Assembly (NCBI GenBank): GCA_036898135.1
Contig: CM072515.1
Location: 46,981,145 to 47,045,144 of the forward strand
Origin: Oncomelania hupensis
Lineage: Eukaryota > Mollusca > Gastropoda > Littorinimorpha > Pomatiopsidae
Direction: 5' to 3'
DNA length: 64,000 bases
Below are positions 1 to 10,500 of the stretch, piece after piece. The notes beneath the pieces are model-generated. The model had not been told where the DNA came from and made no database searches. It worked only from the letters and a program-made list of their open reading frames with translations. Each line of letters begins with the position of its first letter. Position 1 is the first letter of the stretch. Made by a program: the position numbers and the translations under genes.

Positions 1-164
1 TTACTTCACAGTTAACTGCTCAAACCTAAAGTCTTCACACTAAGACACACAAACTTGGGTCACATATGCCTTCAAGTTAATCACAACACACTTCCTTTGT
101 GCTTCCGCTAAGTAACGTCAGAACTTGGACTCACATTTGGCCCTAAAGTCTGCTTACTTCATGG

Positions 165-1032
165 ACATCAAGTCCAAGGCCAATCCTTCAACACAGTGCA
201 TAGCTTCAAATATTTAGGAGCCCTTGTATCAAACACACATAACAACTGCTGCCCTGACAAGGTTGAAGACCATTTGGAAAGAGAGAACTTCAGTCTACGT
301 TCCAAGGTAAGGCTGCTGCACTCCCTTGTCATCTCCGTCTTCCTATACGCTTACGAAACAAGAACTCTCATAGCAGACCTATCCTATCCTATCCTATCCC
401 GTAACCCGAAGGTCGTAGGGGCACCACAGATGATCGTTTAACCAGCATACTCCATCTTTCTCTGTCCTCAGCAGCCCTGATGGCTTCGCTCAGTGTCAAA
501 CCAGTCCATTCTCGAATGTTGTCCTCCCACCTCTTTTTTGGTCTCCCTCTTCTTCTACCTCCTTGCACTGTGCCTTGCAGAATAGTCTTTGCAAGGCCTG
601 ATGATCTGGTGAGGTGGCCATACCATCGGAGTTTCCGTTTCTTCACCACTGTGTCATCATGTAGTGTGTCTTGGGCAAAAAAGACCTGGCAGTGCCCAAT
701 CCTCTCCAGGCTGTTGGCCACAGCCGAAATCCACGAATACAGTGTGGCTCGCCTTGGCCCTGAGCACGTGGTTGTTGAACCTGTAGTAACGTGAGGTTTC
801 TCCGCCCTGGCCGGTGACTTCTGTGTAGAAGACTTTCGCCCAGTGATGCCTTGCTAACATCACCCCTGTTAGTCGCCTCTTACGACACGCCGGGAAACGT
901 TGGGTCTATTCTATTTAAATGCCCGCACCCACATAGCAGACCTACAAAGAAGAATACAAAGCATGGAGATGAGGTGTTACTAAAGACTTCTGGGCATTTC
1001 CTACACTCAACACATCACCAACGATGAAGTTA
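165..1032 (+). mobile_element. Non-LTR retrotransposon fragment (pentamer-tail LINE), split by a nested insertion
   Basis: Positions 165-381 and 932-1032 form one plus-strand fragment of a LINE reverse-transcriptase C-terminal region. Seen: frame-broken peptides such as HSFKYLG and LRSLVIS-type segments, then a piece reading like RRIQSMEM and LLGIS in better copies. The two halves are separated by a minus-strand insert with a 13-bp duplication of the target. The same family recurs at 21.2, 29.1, 39.1, 51.6, 53.9 and 61.5 kb, and copies end in GGATA pentamers. It is degenerate and non-coding today. Confidence 0.75.
382..931 (-). mobile_element. Nested SINE-like derivative of the pentamer-tail LINE, 13-bp TSD
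   Basis: This 550-bp minus-strand insert interrupts the LINE fragment. CATAGCAGACCTA is found at 369-381 and again at 932-944, a perfect 13-bp target-site duplication. The 3' half (plus 382-700) encodes the LINE C-terminus, with peptide LRWYGHLTRSSGLAKTILQG and a TATCC pentamer tail. The 5' half (plus about 700-931) is unrelated to the other LINE copies here and contains a segment reading CGGCGTGTCGTAAGAGGCGA. The structure looks like a 5' end joined to a 3' end with the middle deleted. Confidence 0.75.
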
Positions 1033-1580
1033 CATTACATAGTTATTGCTTTAGGTCCAGCGGACTCTTCCGAGCCAAAAAAGGACCAGAGAAGTGAAAG
1101 AGGACCCCTGATCCGCATAGAAGGTCTGCCGAAACAACCCTAGTGGTAACACTGAAGGCAATCTACCAGTCGGTCACTTTACATTAAAGACATGCAGGGG
1201 ACGCTGGGACTATACTCTAATTTATCGAACCCCCGTTTACAAAAAAACAAATAGAATACAAACATCATTATACAATAACAACAAAACACATACATATAAA
1301 ATGCCTACATTACCAAATAATAACATCATAGGAAGCCCCAGTGACCATTTGGCAGAAAGCATCCAATATTCCCAAGCTGATCCAACAGACCTCACACACA
1401 AATGAGGAGTTTTGTCCCGGAAGAGTTTTCAAGAAAAAATACAAGGTCTAGCGAAGAAGATAGTATAGTAGATTGATAGAACAGAGTAGGAATGAAAAAG
1501 AACAAAGGAGAAAGACAGTGACAGTGAGAATTTAAAGCACTAAATTTCCAGAAAGTGGGGATACTATTTATTCTGAAATC
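1033..1580 (-). mobile_element. 0.6-kb retroposon family, copy A
   Basis: Minus-strand copy of the family also seen at 24.7, 47.2, 49.0, 50.4 and 58.2 kb. The 3' end (plus about 1033-1080) contains the complement of GAGTCCGCTGGACCTAAAGC followed by a short ATGTA-type tail. The 5' end near 1575 carries the shared segment with TATTTA and ATCCCC. No long reading frame is present. It directly abuts the LINE fragment ending at 1032. Confidence 0.75.
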
Positions 1581-2420
1581 CCAAAAAATTTCATTTGGAA
1601 TCCTGGAGCATTTGGGGTCCATGGGGGTTGGTAGGTCAAAAGCAATGACATCATCATGGACAAGAATAGTCATGGAACAAAAACACAATAATGAGCAATA
1701 CAAATTCAACAAACTTTCATTAATTCAAAGAACAAAATCAACTCACATTAAGCCATAGATGTATGCATAATTATTTATTCATTTATCAGGGAGCCCCCAT
1801 TTACAATGAATCTAATTGGGAATGTTAAAGAATTTTTTTTGCACGTCTTGTTAAGTGTTTTATGGAGTGGGAAAAAAATAATGGACAAAAGCGTACGCGC
1901 ACACTTTTTACAAGTCAACACACACATGTTATGCACATATATATTCATACCAATGATTCATGCACACACACATACTCCATTAAATTATGACATCACTTCC
2001 AAAGTATAGCACAATGAATTAGCTGCTTTGTGATTGGTTGATAGTGCAGAAGGTAAACCAACGAACATTGAGCTAACTTTTCAATCGCATTGCCGTGCTA
2101 ATTTTAAATACGATTTTACACAAAACAGTAAACACTCTTGTAAGAAGCAGATGTTTGTCAGAAACTCACTCAGAAAAAAATCCTTTCTTCTCTCACTGTA
2201 GATAGATTTTTCAAGCGTGTTTTCAGGACCAATTGTAACATTTAAGACAGGTATACTTCTCACTCATGACTGGCAATTCTAAGGGTCTAAGGCATGATTA
2301 CGCCAAATCCCTGCGTAATGGGGAGCCCTGTATATAATTATTATGTTCTCCCCACCATCTCCCCCACTCCACTACTGTCTTTTGAGTGCCCTGAGTTTGC
2401 AGCTAGATTTGAAAATGGAT
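1581..2420. other. AT-rich spacer, nothing recognised
   Basis: No exon, RNA gene or known repeat was recognised. It contains short CA-rich stretches (about 1915-1980). It lies downstream of the exonuclease gene and may hold its 3' untranslated region. The first minus-strand AATAAA I see is near 1770. Confidence 0.4.
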
Positions 2421-2422
2421 GT

Positions 2423-2464
2423 TACCACCACCACCGTCATCATCATTACCACCACCACCACTAC

Positions 2465-2510
<46 letters not shown>

Positions 2511-2512
2511 GA
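2423..2512. repeat. (CAT/ATC)n microsatellite
   Basis: An imperfect ACC/ATC trinucleotide run passes into about fifteen perfect CAT units. It ends roughly 25 bp before the stop codon of the minus-strand exonuclease gene, so it probably lies in that gene's 3' untranslated region. Confidence 0.9.
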
Positions 2513-2536
2513 ATTAAATAAATAAAGCATGAAGCT

Positions 2537-3418
2537 CTATAACTTGTCAAGAAATCTCTGTGCCAGCAAGAATGCAGCGTAAGCATCAGCAGCAGCATAT
2601 TCAATTTGCTGTTCCGTCAGAGGATACTGGTCCCATTTCCCACATCGCACCTCCCTCTCCTTATCCAGACGCTGATGCAGAACATTTCTTGTTAACCCAT
2701 CCAAAGTCCACCTCTCTGTGGACTTGAGTTTAGCGTTAGCGATGGGAGTCAGGTCACGAACAGAATCACGAATTATGTTCCTCACAGGTATATCAAAATC
2801 ACGCTCCAGCTTCCAGAAATCTGACTCAATGTTGATGCCATATTTTATAAGACGTTGGTCAGAAAGCAGAGCTTTGAGACGTTTCGGCATTCCTCCCATA
2901 GCTGAGATGTGAAAGAGATAGCAAGCATCCACTACCGTACACAGCTGAATGAGAGCAGTTTTGTCACTGCCTTCTGCTGAAGAATATGTCACAGGCCATT
3001 CCATATCAAAACCAGCATGCAATACTTCACTGGGAGCCATTGAAGATAAAATATCATCACATAATAAAGAACAGTCAGCAGTGTTGAAGGAGTAAACCAG
3101 TTTTCCCTCAAACTTGAGCAGTGGTAGCGACAGGCGTAAAATGTCTTCATAATCAGATTGTGCTTTCCTGGCATTGTTTTGTCCTTCACCCTGATTTTCT
3201 CTTTTATTGTGCTTTGAGGAACTTGGATAAACTGTCTTAGTGTTAGTTGTTTGACTGTATGACGTGGTACCATCTGAGTTTTTAACTGTCTGATCTTGTG
3301 TTGTATTGTTGTCTTTTAGTTTTACTCTCTCTGCCTTATCACCATCTTTATTTTTGCCGTTGTAAGTAACACCCACCCAGTCAGGAAGAGGCCTTTTACA
3401 CTTTCTTCTTGAAGCCAT
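2537..3418 (-). CDS. WRNexo: Werner syndrome-like 3'-5' exonuclease (WRNexo-like)
   Basis: The 293-aa product matches the exonuclease domain of Werner helicase and the free-standing WRNexo proteins of invertebrates, DEDDy-family 3'-5' exonucleases acting in DNA repair and replication-fork maintenance. The first 90 residues are basic, low in complexity and probably disordered. The exonuclease fold follows from about residue 95. Catalytic residues are visible: D138 and E140 in FDMEW, D200 in ESDFWKL, and Y274 with D278 in YAAADAY. No helicase or RQC domain follows before the stop at 2537-2539, so this is the stand-alone form. I chose the ATG at 3416-3418: the frame stays open upstream to 3439, but a good minus-strand acceptor (TTTGTTTCAG, AG at 3425-3424) sits just before it, so the extra residues are probably intron. 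The coding part is intronless. It is transcribed away from SYF2. Confidence 0.88.
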   Translation of the reverse strand: MASRRKCKRPLPDWVGVTYNGKNKDGDKAERVKLKDNNTTQDQTVKNSDGTTSYSQTTNTKTVYPSSSKHNKRENQGEGQNNARKAQSDYEDILRLSLPLLKFEGKLVYSFNTADCSLLCDDILSSMAPSEVLHAGFDMEWPVTYSSAEGSDKTALIQLCTVVDACYLFHISAMGGMPKRLKALLSDQRLIKYGINIESDFWKLERDFDIPVRNIIRDSVRDLTPIANAKLKSTERWTLDGLTRNVLHQRLDKEREVRCGKWDQYPLTEQQIEYAAADAYAAFLLAQRFLDKL

Positions 3419-3423
3419 ATGTA

Positions 3424-3433
3424 CTGAAACAAA
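3424..3433 (-). promoter_or_regulatory. Splice acceptor before the WRNexo start codon
   Basis: Read on the minus strand, TTTGTTTCAG ends at 3424, five bases before the ATG. It implies at least one upstream non-coding exon. A minus-strand GTAAGT at 4361-4356 is a possible partner donor, which would put the first exon close to the SYF2 promoter. The pairing is inference. Confidence 0.5.
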
Positions 3434-3908
3434 GCACAATATAGTTGTTTCTTCTTTTATTTATTTTCTTTCTAAAATTTATTTCTCTTTACTGGTAAAC
3501 ATTAATTATTAGCCTAATACGTAATAGTAATAACAATATAATAACAATATAATTGGAAGTCATAATAAATTATACAACTGCAACAACTTAGATGATATCT
3601 CTGCTGACATGACAGCGTAAATAGTTTTACTTTTAGGTCAGCAGCCTCCCACCTGGGTACCATCTATATTGTTTTCCCCAGACAGGTGGGTTATCATATC
3701 TTTGACACTGGAGGTCTGTGCCTGTTCACTAACAGCAGCAGCTGTTTGTTTTTAACAGTGTATGGATCTCACTCTGTGCAGGCAAACTTGAGTATGGATT
3801 GGACGAGCACTTGGTAAGCTTACTGATGCACTGAGAAACAACTAATTTAAATTATTCATAACTGTGTATTTATTTATTTATGATGAACCAATGAATGGAA
3901 TGATATCA

Positions 3909-4240
3909 AGCTTAGAAAAGAAAAGAAAAAAAAAGATTACAGTTTAAACCTCTGAGCAGCTGCTACTTGAATAAATCACGTATTTATTTATTATTATTAT
4001 TTTTACTGTTTTTAGTGTGCTCCGTGCTATATCTTAAAATTTTTAGTATGTTATGCTCAGTGCTGTATTATATGTGTGTGTGTATAAAATTCAATATACA
4101 GCACTGAGCACAAATAATAAAAATAACAATTATAATAAATAACTAATTGACTGATTCAAGTGCAAGTGGTAGCTGCTCAATCAATGGTTTAAACTTGGCT
4201 TTTATTTTTTATTTTTTTAACTCCCAAAAAAGCTTTTACT
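3909..4240. repeat. Foldback (long imperfect inverted repeat) between WRNexo and SYF2
   Basis: The left arm (about 3909-4060) and right arm (about 4092-4240) are imperfect reverse complements. Matching landmarks from outside in are AAGCTT near 3909 and 4230, GTTTAAACC at 3942-3950 with its complement at 4188-4196, GAGCAGCTGCTAC against GTAGCTGCTC, and an innermost 16-bp arm TGCTCAGTGCTGTATT against TATACAGCACTGAGCA. A TG-rich loop lies near 4070-4090. It resembles a foldback MITE in the shared upstream region of the two genes. Confidence 0.75.
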
Positions 4241-4505
4241 CAAATTACTGTTTTAACATAGGCATTACCTTTTAATCTGTCGTTTCCTTGGCTTGGGTAT
4301 CTCGTTTTCTAGTAGAATTAAGCAACAATCATAATAGTAGTAGTACCATCAATACACTTACAACAGGATTTTTTTCAAATATTATTTTTCAACTCTACTA
4401 CTCAGTACTATTTCAATTTCAGTTTTTCTCCCCACAACAAATTAGAGTTGCTTCCCTTGCGCCGGAAATTTTCCTTCGTCTCAAAAGAGTTCAAACTAAA
4501 CAAAG
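4241..4505. promoter_or_regulatory. Putative SYF2 promoter / bidirectional intergenic region
   Basis: This stretch precedes the SYF2 start and also lies upstream of the divergent exonuclease gene. A CGCCGGAAAT motif (4459-4468, ETS-like core GGAA) lies about 40 bp before the start codon. The start itself sits in AAAGATGGCGG (4502-4512), which matches the YY1 type of initiator-proximal motif. No TATA box is clear. Promoter activity is inferred from position and motifs only. Confidence 0.45.
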
Positions 4506-7500
4506 ATGGCGGATGCAAAAAAAGACGAAGTAAGTAAACAAAATTTATGTTTCACATTATGGTCATATTACCGACCATGAACCTTTGTTAGCCCTTATTA
4601 TGTATCTAATAGTGCTTTGTTTTACTAAAGAAGGCCAGATTTATTCAAATATTAACGTAACATGTTTAGAATGCTGCTAGAATCAAAGGACTTAGAATTG
4701 AAAGTTACAAGACGAAATTTCTGAAAGAAACTGTGAAACTTGAAAGTATACACTGTGCTATCAAAACTGATATTTCTACAGTGTTGCGCGTAGGAAGCAA
4801 GAAAAAACTGTAAAAAGAAGGAAGCAACTCAAACGATAGAGGGGGGTTAGGAAGTTAAAATTTATCACATATTTTTTTTTTAAAAATCCTTACAGGTTTC
4901 ATGATTCTAGCTAAGCAAATCTGGCTACCGTAGGCGTAGCGGTCCCCGGAGCTAGGCCCCGACCAGCACAGCCTCAGCCTTCATCACCACTACTTTCTGA
5001 GGGATGTAAAAATAAGCTAGAATGGGAGGGACTTTAGCCCCTGCTTGAACGATGCTAAGTAGGGGGCCTCGGCTACTGCTGCCGGTAAAGAGTTCCACAC
5101 TGGAATTGTTCTGGGGAAAAAGCTGAATTTAAAGGAGTTGGTTTTGGTTGTCAGCTGACGGAATTTAAATTTGTGATTGGAACGGGTTCTAGAGGGCATG
5201 GGGGTCAGGTAGGGTGAAGCTGGGATGTCGACAAGGTTGTTGACCACTTTGTAGAGCATAGTCAGCTGAATCTTCTGTCGTCTGGACTCCAAGGTCTCCC
5301 ACCCAAGGTCTTCAAGCATGGATGTTACGCTGCTTGTGTTGCGGTAGCGGTTGGTGGCATACCGTGCTGCACGCCGTTGGACCATCTCGATCTTATGTAC
5401 CTGGTCTTCTTGGTGGGGGTTCCATACGGAGCAACAGTACTCTAGGTGGGGACGCACAAGTGTGTTTTAGGCGTTGGTCTTGGTTTGCTGGTTGCGTGCC
5501 ATTACATTCCTGCGGAGGAAGCCAAGGACACTGCTAGCCTTCTTTGCTGTTTGGTCGACGTGATGTTTCCAGCTGAGGTCTGAGGAGATGGTAACGCCCA
5601 GATATTTGGAAGATGATTGCCGCTCCAAGAGATGCCCTTTCAGCTTACGAAACAAGAGATAAAAACAACAAACATCTGTGTATAAGAGCTACGATTTATC
5701 GATTTATTAAAATATTTTTCAAGTAAAACTATGAACTGATACAAACAGACATTTTCTTGCAGTTTGCCTATTTGGCTCAGTCCATGGACATGGTAATATT
5801 CCTTTTGAAACCTCCTTTTCTGTATGCTAGAGACGAAAGAAGAGATTTCCGATCCCGTTCTATAATCAATAATGCACATGCTGTAGAAACAACACATAGC
5901 TCAACCAAAGAAAACGAAGTAAAAATGTTACAGTTCAAAAACGTCTTCAACGAGTCGATTGTTTCAAGAATAGTATTTGCAATATTCTTTGAAATTATGT
6001 ATGCATTTTGTTTGATCCATCGAATAGTAAATCATTGTTGAGCTGACACTACTCTATACGAATTACCCTCTATACATCTTATATTTTAGTTTAGAGGTGG
6101 ATTTTTTTTTTTTTTGGTCTCATGGCCTGTCCTACACCACTTTCTTTGTACTTTCAAGTGAGAGTCACGCTAGCTCGATTTTAGACTAAAGGACATTTTA
6201 TCGTTATATTCTTCTTCTTCTTCTTTTTTCTTTTGTTGGGGGCTGCCACCCTCAGCTTATTGAGGACTCTGCAGCCAAATGCTGGGTATGTTCTTGTTAC
6301 CGGCACTCACTTGTCTAGGACATGAGCGTCAGGATCTTTAAAGTCCGTTATGATGGAGTGCATGCAACACAGACTAGACCTCGGTTTATACTCTCTTCCG
6401 AAGGAGTAGGAAACAGGAGTAAAGTGTCTTTCCCAAGGACACAGCACAATGGCCCAGACGGGGATCGAACCCGGGACCTTCAGATCCGCAAGCCGAAGCA
6501 CTACCATTAGACCACCGTGCCTCATCTAATCTTATCTTAGTTACAAATTATTTAGGATCGGCTTTGAGAAGGTTCTTGAATGAATTTAAAAATACATTTT
6601 TTGCTGATCTTATGTTGACTGGGAGAGCATTCCAGTTTTCAACAACCATATTTCAGGGATGGATTTAACCGGAAATTACCTGTATTTTACCGGTTTGAGA
6701 ATAAAAATACCGGTTGAAAAATCAGTAGCCGGTAGAGCCTACCGGTTCTTATTTTGTTTGACTGGTTTCAAAAATAAAGGAAAAGAGAAAGAAAAACAAG
6801 AGAAATGAAGAGAGAGAGAGCAAGAGAGAGAGAGAGAGCCAGCCAGCCAGCCACGCTGATTATGTGTTTAGGGAGTGTAGATGAGAGGCCTGCGAATGCG
6901 TTCAGTAGCCTTGCCATATTCTTTGATGTAATTAATACAGAATGATATAACATTGGCGGGCGCAAGGCTATCGTGAATACGGATAAATTAAACTCACGCA
7001 CTTTTCGATTTTTTCTTTCCTCGTGCTTGTCAGTATGTATTGCGACAGTGGCAGATAGGCTAGTAATAATGAAGAAGCAAAAATCTCTTTTTTCATTTTT
7101 TCGGCCCGCAATCGCCTCAGCGAGGCCCGTGTTAGCAGGCTCATGATGCTGAGATGGCACGGAAAGTCTTTAGAAGACTTCGACGTCGACAGAGCGAGGG
7201 AGGTGTTCGAGAAAAGCAAAACGCGACGGAAATAGGTATGAAAGGCCTGTTATTTACTTTTATTTTTGGCAAACATCGTTTCAGTTATAGTTAGTAGGCT
7301 TTACGGTGAGCAATAAATTAATCACTGCATTCGTCGGCAGATTTTCGTTGGCAAAAATAGTGACGCATTATTAAGCTTTGCTATGGGTCATACCGGTTTC
7401 CGTGACTGGCCTACCGGTTTGCGTTCGAGTGGGTTTGTTTACTGTGACGTCGTACCGGTTTTGCAAATCCCTAAGACGATCACTGATATTTACATCTGGA

Positions 7501-10500
7501 GTATTTTCTTACATTTGTCCAACTATAGTTAACTGCTAACTTTCCCTGCTGATTTCTTATGGGGTTATTGTTTAGCTGAAATAATTGCTGAAAATTTACT
7601 TGATCTATCCCGTGAAATGTTTTGTACAACTGAATCAAATCCCCTCTCATTCTTCTTCCCTTGAGTGTTGGCAAATTTAAATGTTTCAACTTTTCTATAT
7701 TTATCATATTTGCACACTCTGGCAAAATCTTTGTGACTCTTCGTAATTGTTCCATCGCTTCCGACTCACTTTAAAAACAGTGACCAAATGAAATTGCCGT
7801 ATTCAACAAGCGATTGGACCAAGGACTAAATATAGTGTTAAAACTATGTTTGTCCAGAAATGCAAAGGACCTTTTTATGACTCCTAATCTCTGATTTGCC
7901 TTATTAACTGATTGCTTTTTGAATGTGCTGATCATAACATAAGCTACTATCAAACACCAACCCCAGATCTTTCTCTTCTATGCATGCTTGAACTTTTTTA
8001 TTACTATTTCCAATTCTAATAACATATTCCTTTTTCGGGTTGTTTTTATCATATGCATCACTTTGCATTTCTATACAGTATACGCTAAAATAAAGGTTTC
8101 ATAGATCTGACCATTCTTGTAATTTACTCAACTCTTTCTGCAATGTCAAATGATCACTAGCCTTAACATAAATGTTCGTGTCGTCATCAAAAACTATTAT
8201 TATTTATTATTATTGAGGATTTTTATAGCGCACTTATCTCGCTATACATGACCAGACTCTAGGTGATGGCCGATACAGGATCTAACTCAAACTGCCCAAG
8301 ACGCCCACCCGCCGCCTATGGGTGCATGGTCTGACGCCCGGACAACTGAGCACTATCCTGGCCAGCCAGGGATTGGGGAGAAGGACCAAGTGCATGCGGG
8401 GTGTGTTCTTCTTACTGGCATTTACCCGTCTAGGACATGAGCGTGCATATACTATGCATATACGTTCAACATAATCTGGTAACTCATTTATAAAGATCGT
8501 GAATAGAATGTGTCCTAAAATGCTACCTTAAAATGACTCCACTTAAAGCAGGTGATGATATTGTTGTTTTCATTTGTAGGCTCAGCCAGAAACTTCTGGT
8601 TCATCTGGGTCCAGTAAAGGTTCCACTGCTGCAAGTTCAAAGATGGATCGACTAAACAGACTCAGAGAGTTGGAGCTAAAGATGGCAAGTTTATTTATTG
8701 AATTACATTTCTAATGTATTTTTATGGAAGTACTATTTATTGTTCTTATGATTGATATAATTCTTTCTTTACTGATATAATTCTTTCTTTCCTTTTTTCT
8801 TTCTTCTGAATGTTATGTCCCATAAAATTTCATCAATTTGTTCTTCTTCTCTGGATATCATGTTCACATTTCATCATTCAATTACTGACTTGTGGATCTA
8901 TGGGCTTTGAATTTGATGGGTTGTTGTTAATGTATTTCATTTTAAAATTGTACGCTTACATTACAATTTGATTATTTTTGAGACAAAGTCATCTGCATAA
9001 TGTTTTGAAAGAACAGTGATAATGTGACACAAATGATGCTGTGACTGTAAGTTATAAGTTGGCATCATTCTCATCATCATCATTTTGTGATGGAAGATGA
9101 TAAGACAGTGATTTATGTGTTATTGTGCAGAATGAAGCCAGGAAGCTGAACAATCGTGAGGCATCAGCAGAGGAGGAGAGAAACAAACGCCCAGAGAACT
9201 GGGAGGCAAAACGCAAACGTAGCGAATGGGAGGAGCAGCAGGACCAACTGAAAAAGGTAATGAATTATTTTCTATTCATTAAAACAGACCTGTTTACTTT
9301 TATGATTTGCCCGTAAAGTGTACGTTTTTAACCTGGTAATTACAATCTTACAGCAGACTGTTTGAAATCAAGTTTTTTTTCTTTAATTATACGGTTTCCG
9401 GTGTCTTGCGGTCAGTTTGTATAATAAGTCTCTTTAAGACAAACAAATTGTGATTGATTGCTGTTTCTTCTTTGGCCCAATCAGAAGTTATTTAATTATT
9501 TATTTATTATTTATTTAATCATTCCTAGCTCTTTTCCAGCTCAAGAGCTGCTCAAAGCTCTGACCAGTACAGGTTCTAACTCAGGGTGCCCGCCAGTACA
9601 GGTTCTAACTCAGGGTGCCCGAGGTGCCCAATTGCAGCTTTTGGGTGAATAGTCTGACACACAGACAACTGAGCACAATCGTGGGCGACCAGGGGAGGGG
9701 GAGAAGGGACCTAGTACGTGCTGGATGTATTTGTGTAGCCATCACTCACCTGCCTAGGACATGAGCTTCAGGATCTTTAAAGTTCATGCAATGGAATGTG
9801 CGCTTTCACAGACTAGACACCTGTTCATACTGTCATCCTAAGCAGTATCATCATGACCTCACGAGAATTGAATTAAATGGCAGACGACTTTCATTACAGA
9901 GTTGAAGTGATTTGTGATGGATAACTTTATATTTTGTAGATATAAGCAGGTGAAAGTAAAAGAAGAAAGCTTTATGATTGAAATCTTGCAACACCTTGAA
10001 ATGGATATAACAAAGTTGGCAAGAGACGTAAAAAGAATAAAGCTTGGTGAAAGGAGGTGAGTGGGGGGAGAGAGGTGAAAGGTTTTAATAACAAAAGAAT
10101 TAGAATTAAAAAATAAAATTGCTACAGGAAAACGGCTTATTTCCTGGTTTAATTAGTCAGAAAGGGGATAAAACTAAAGCTTGTCAACGTAAACTACTGT
10201 TAAGCATATTTATGCACTATCATGCACACTTTGATACACTGCGCCTCCTTTGAACAAGGGTCAACACAGGAATCTTAATCTTTGGAGGGCTGATCTTACT
10301 GTTTTTGGACCCCAGTTTTACTCTAAAATTTATAGGGTTAACATGTCTGTCACAGGTAATATTTAAATCTTTACACCTCCTGTTTGAGTGGTGAATGTGT
10401 GTTGCGTTTGTAGAAATGTATGTAACATGTGAGCATGTATATTGATTACAAATCGCTACGCTTTGAGTCTAATTTAGGAATAAAGAGTGTATATCGTCCA

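Noticed and set aside
2537..3439. Upstream ATG giving a 300-aa exonuclease
   Set aside because: The seven extra residues lie across a strong splice acceptor, so the ATG at 3416-3418 is preferred.
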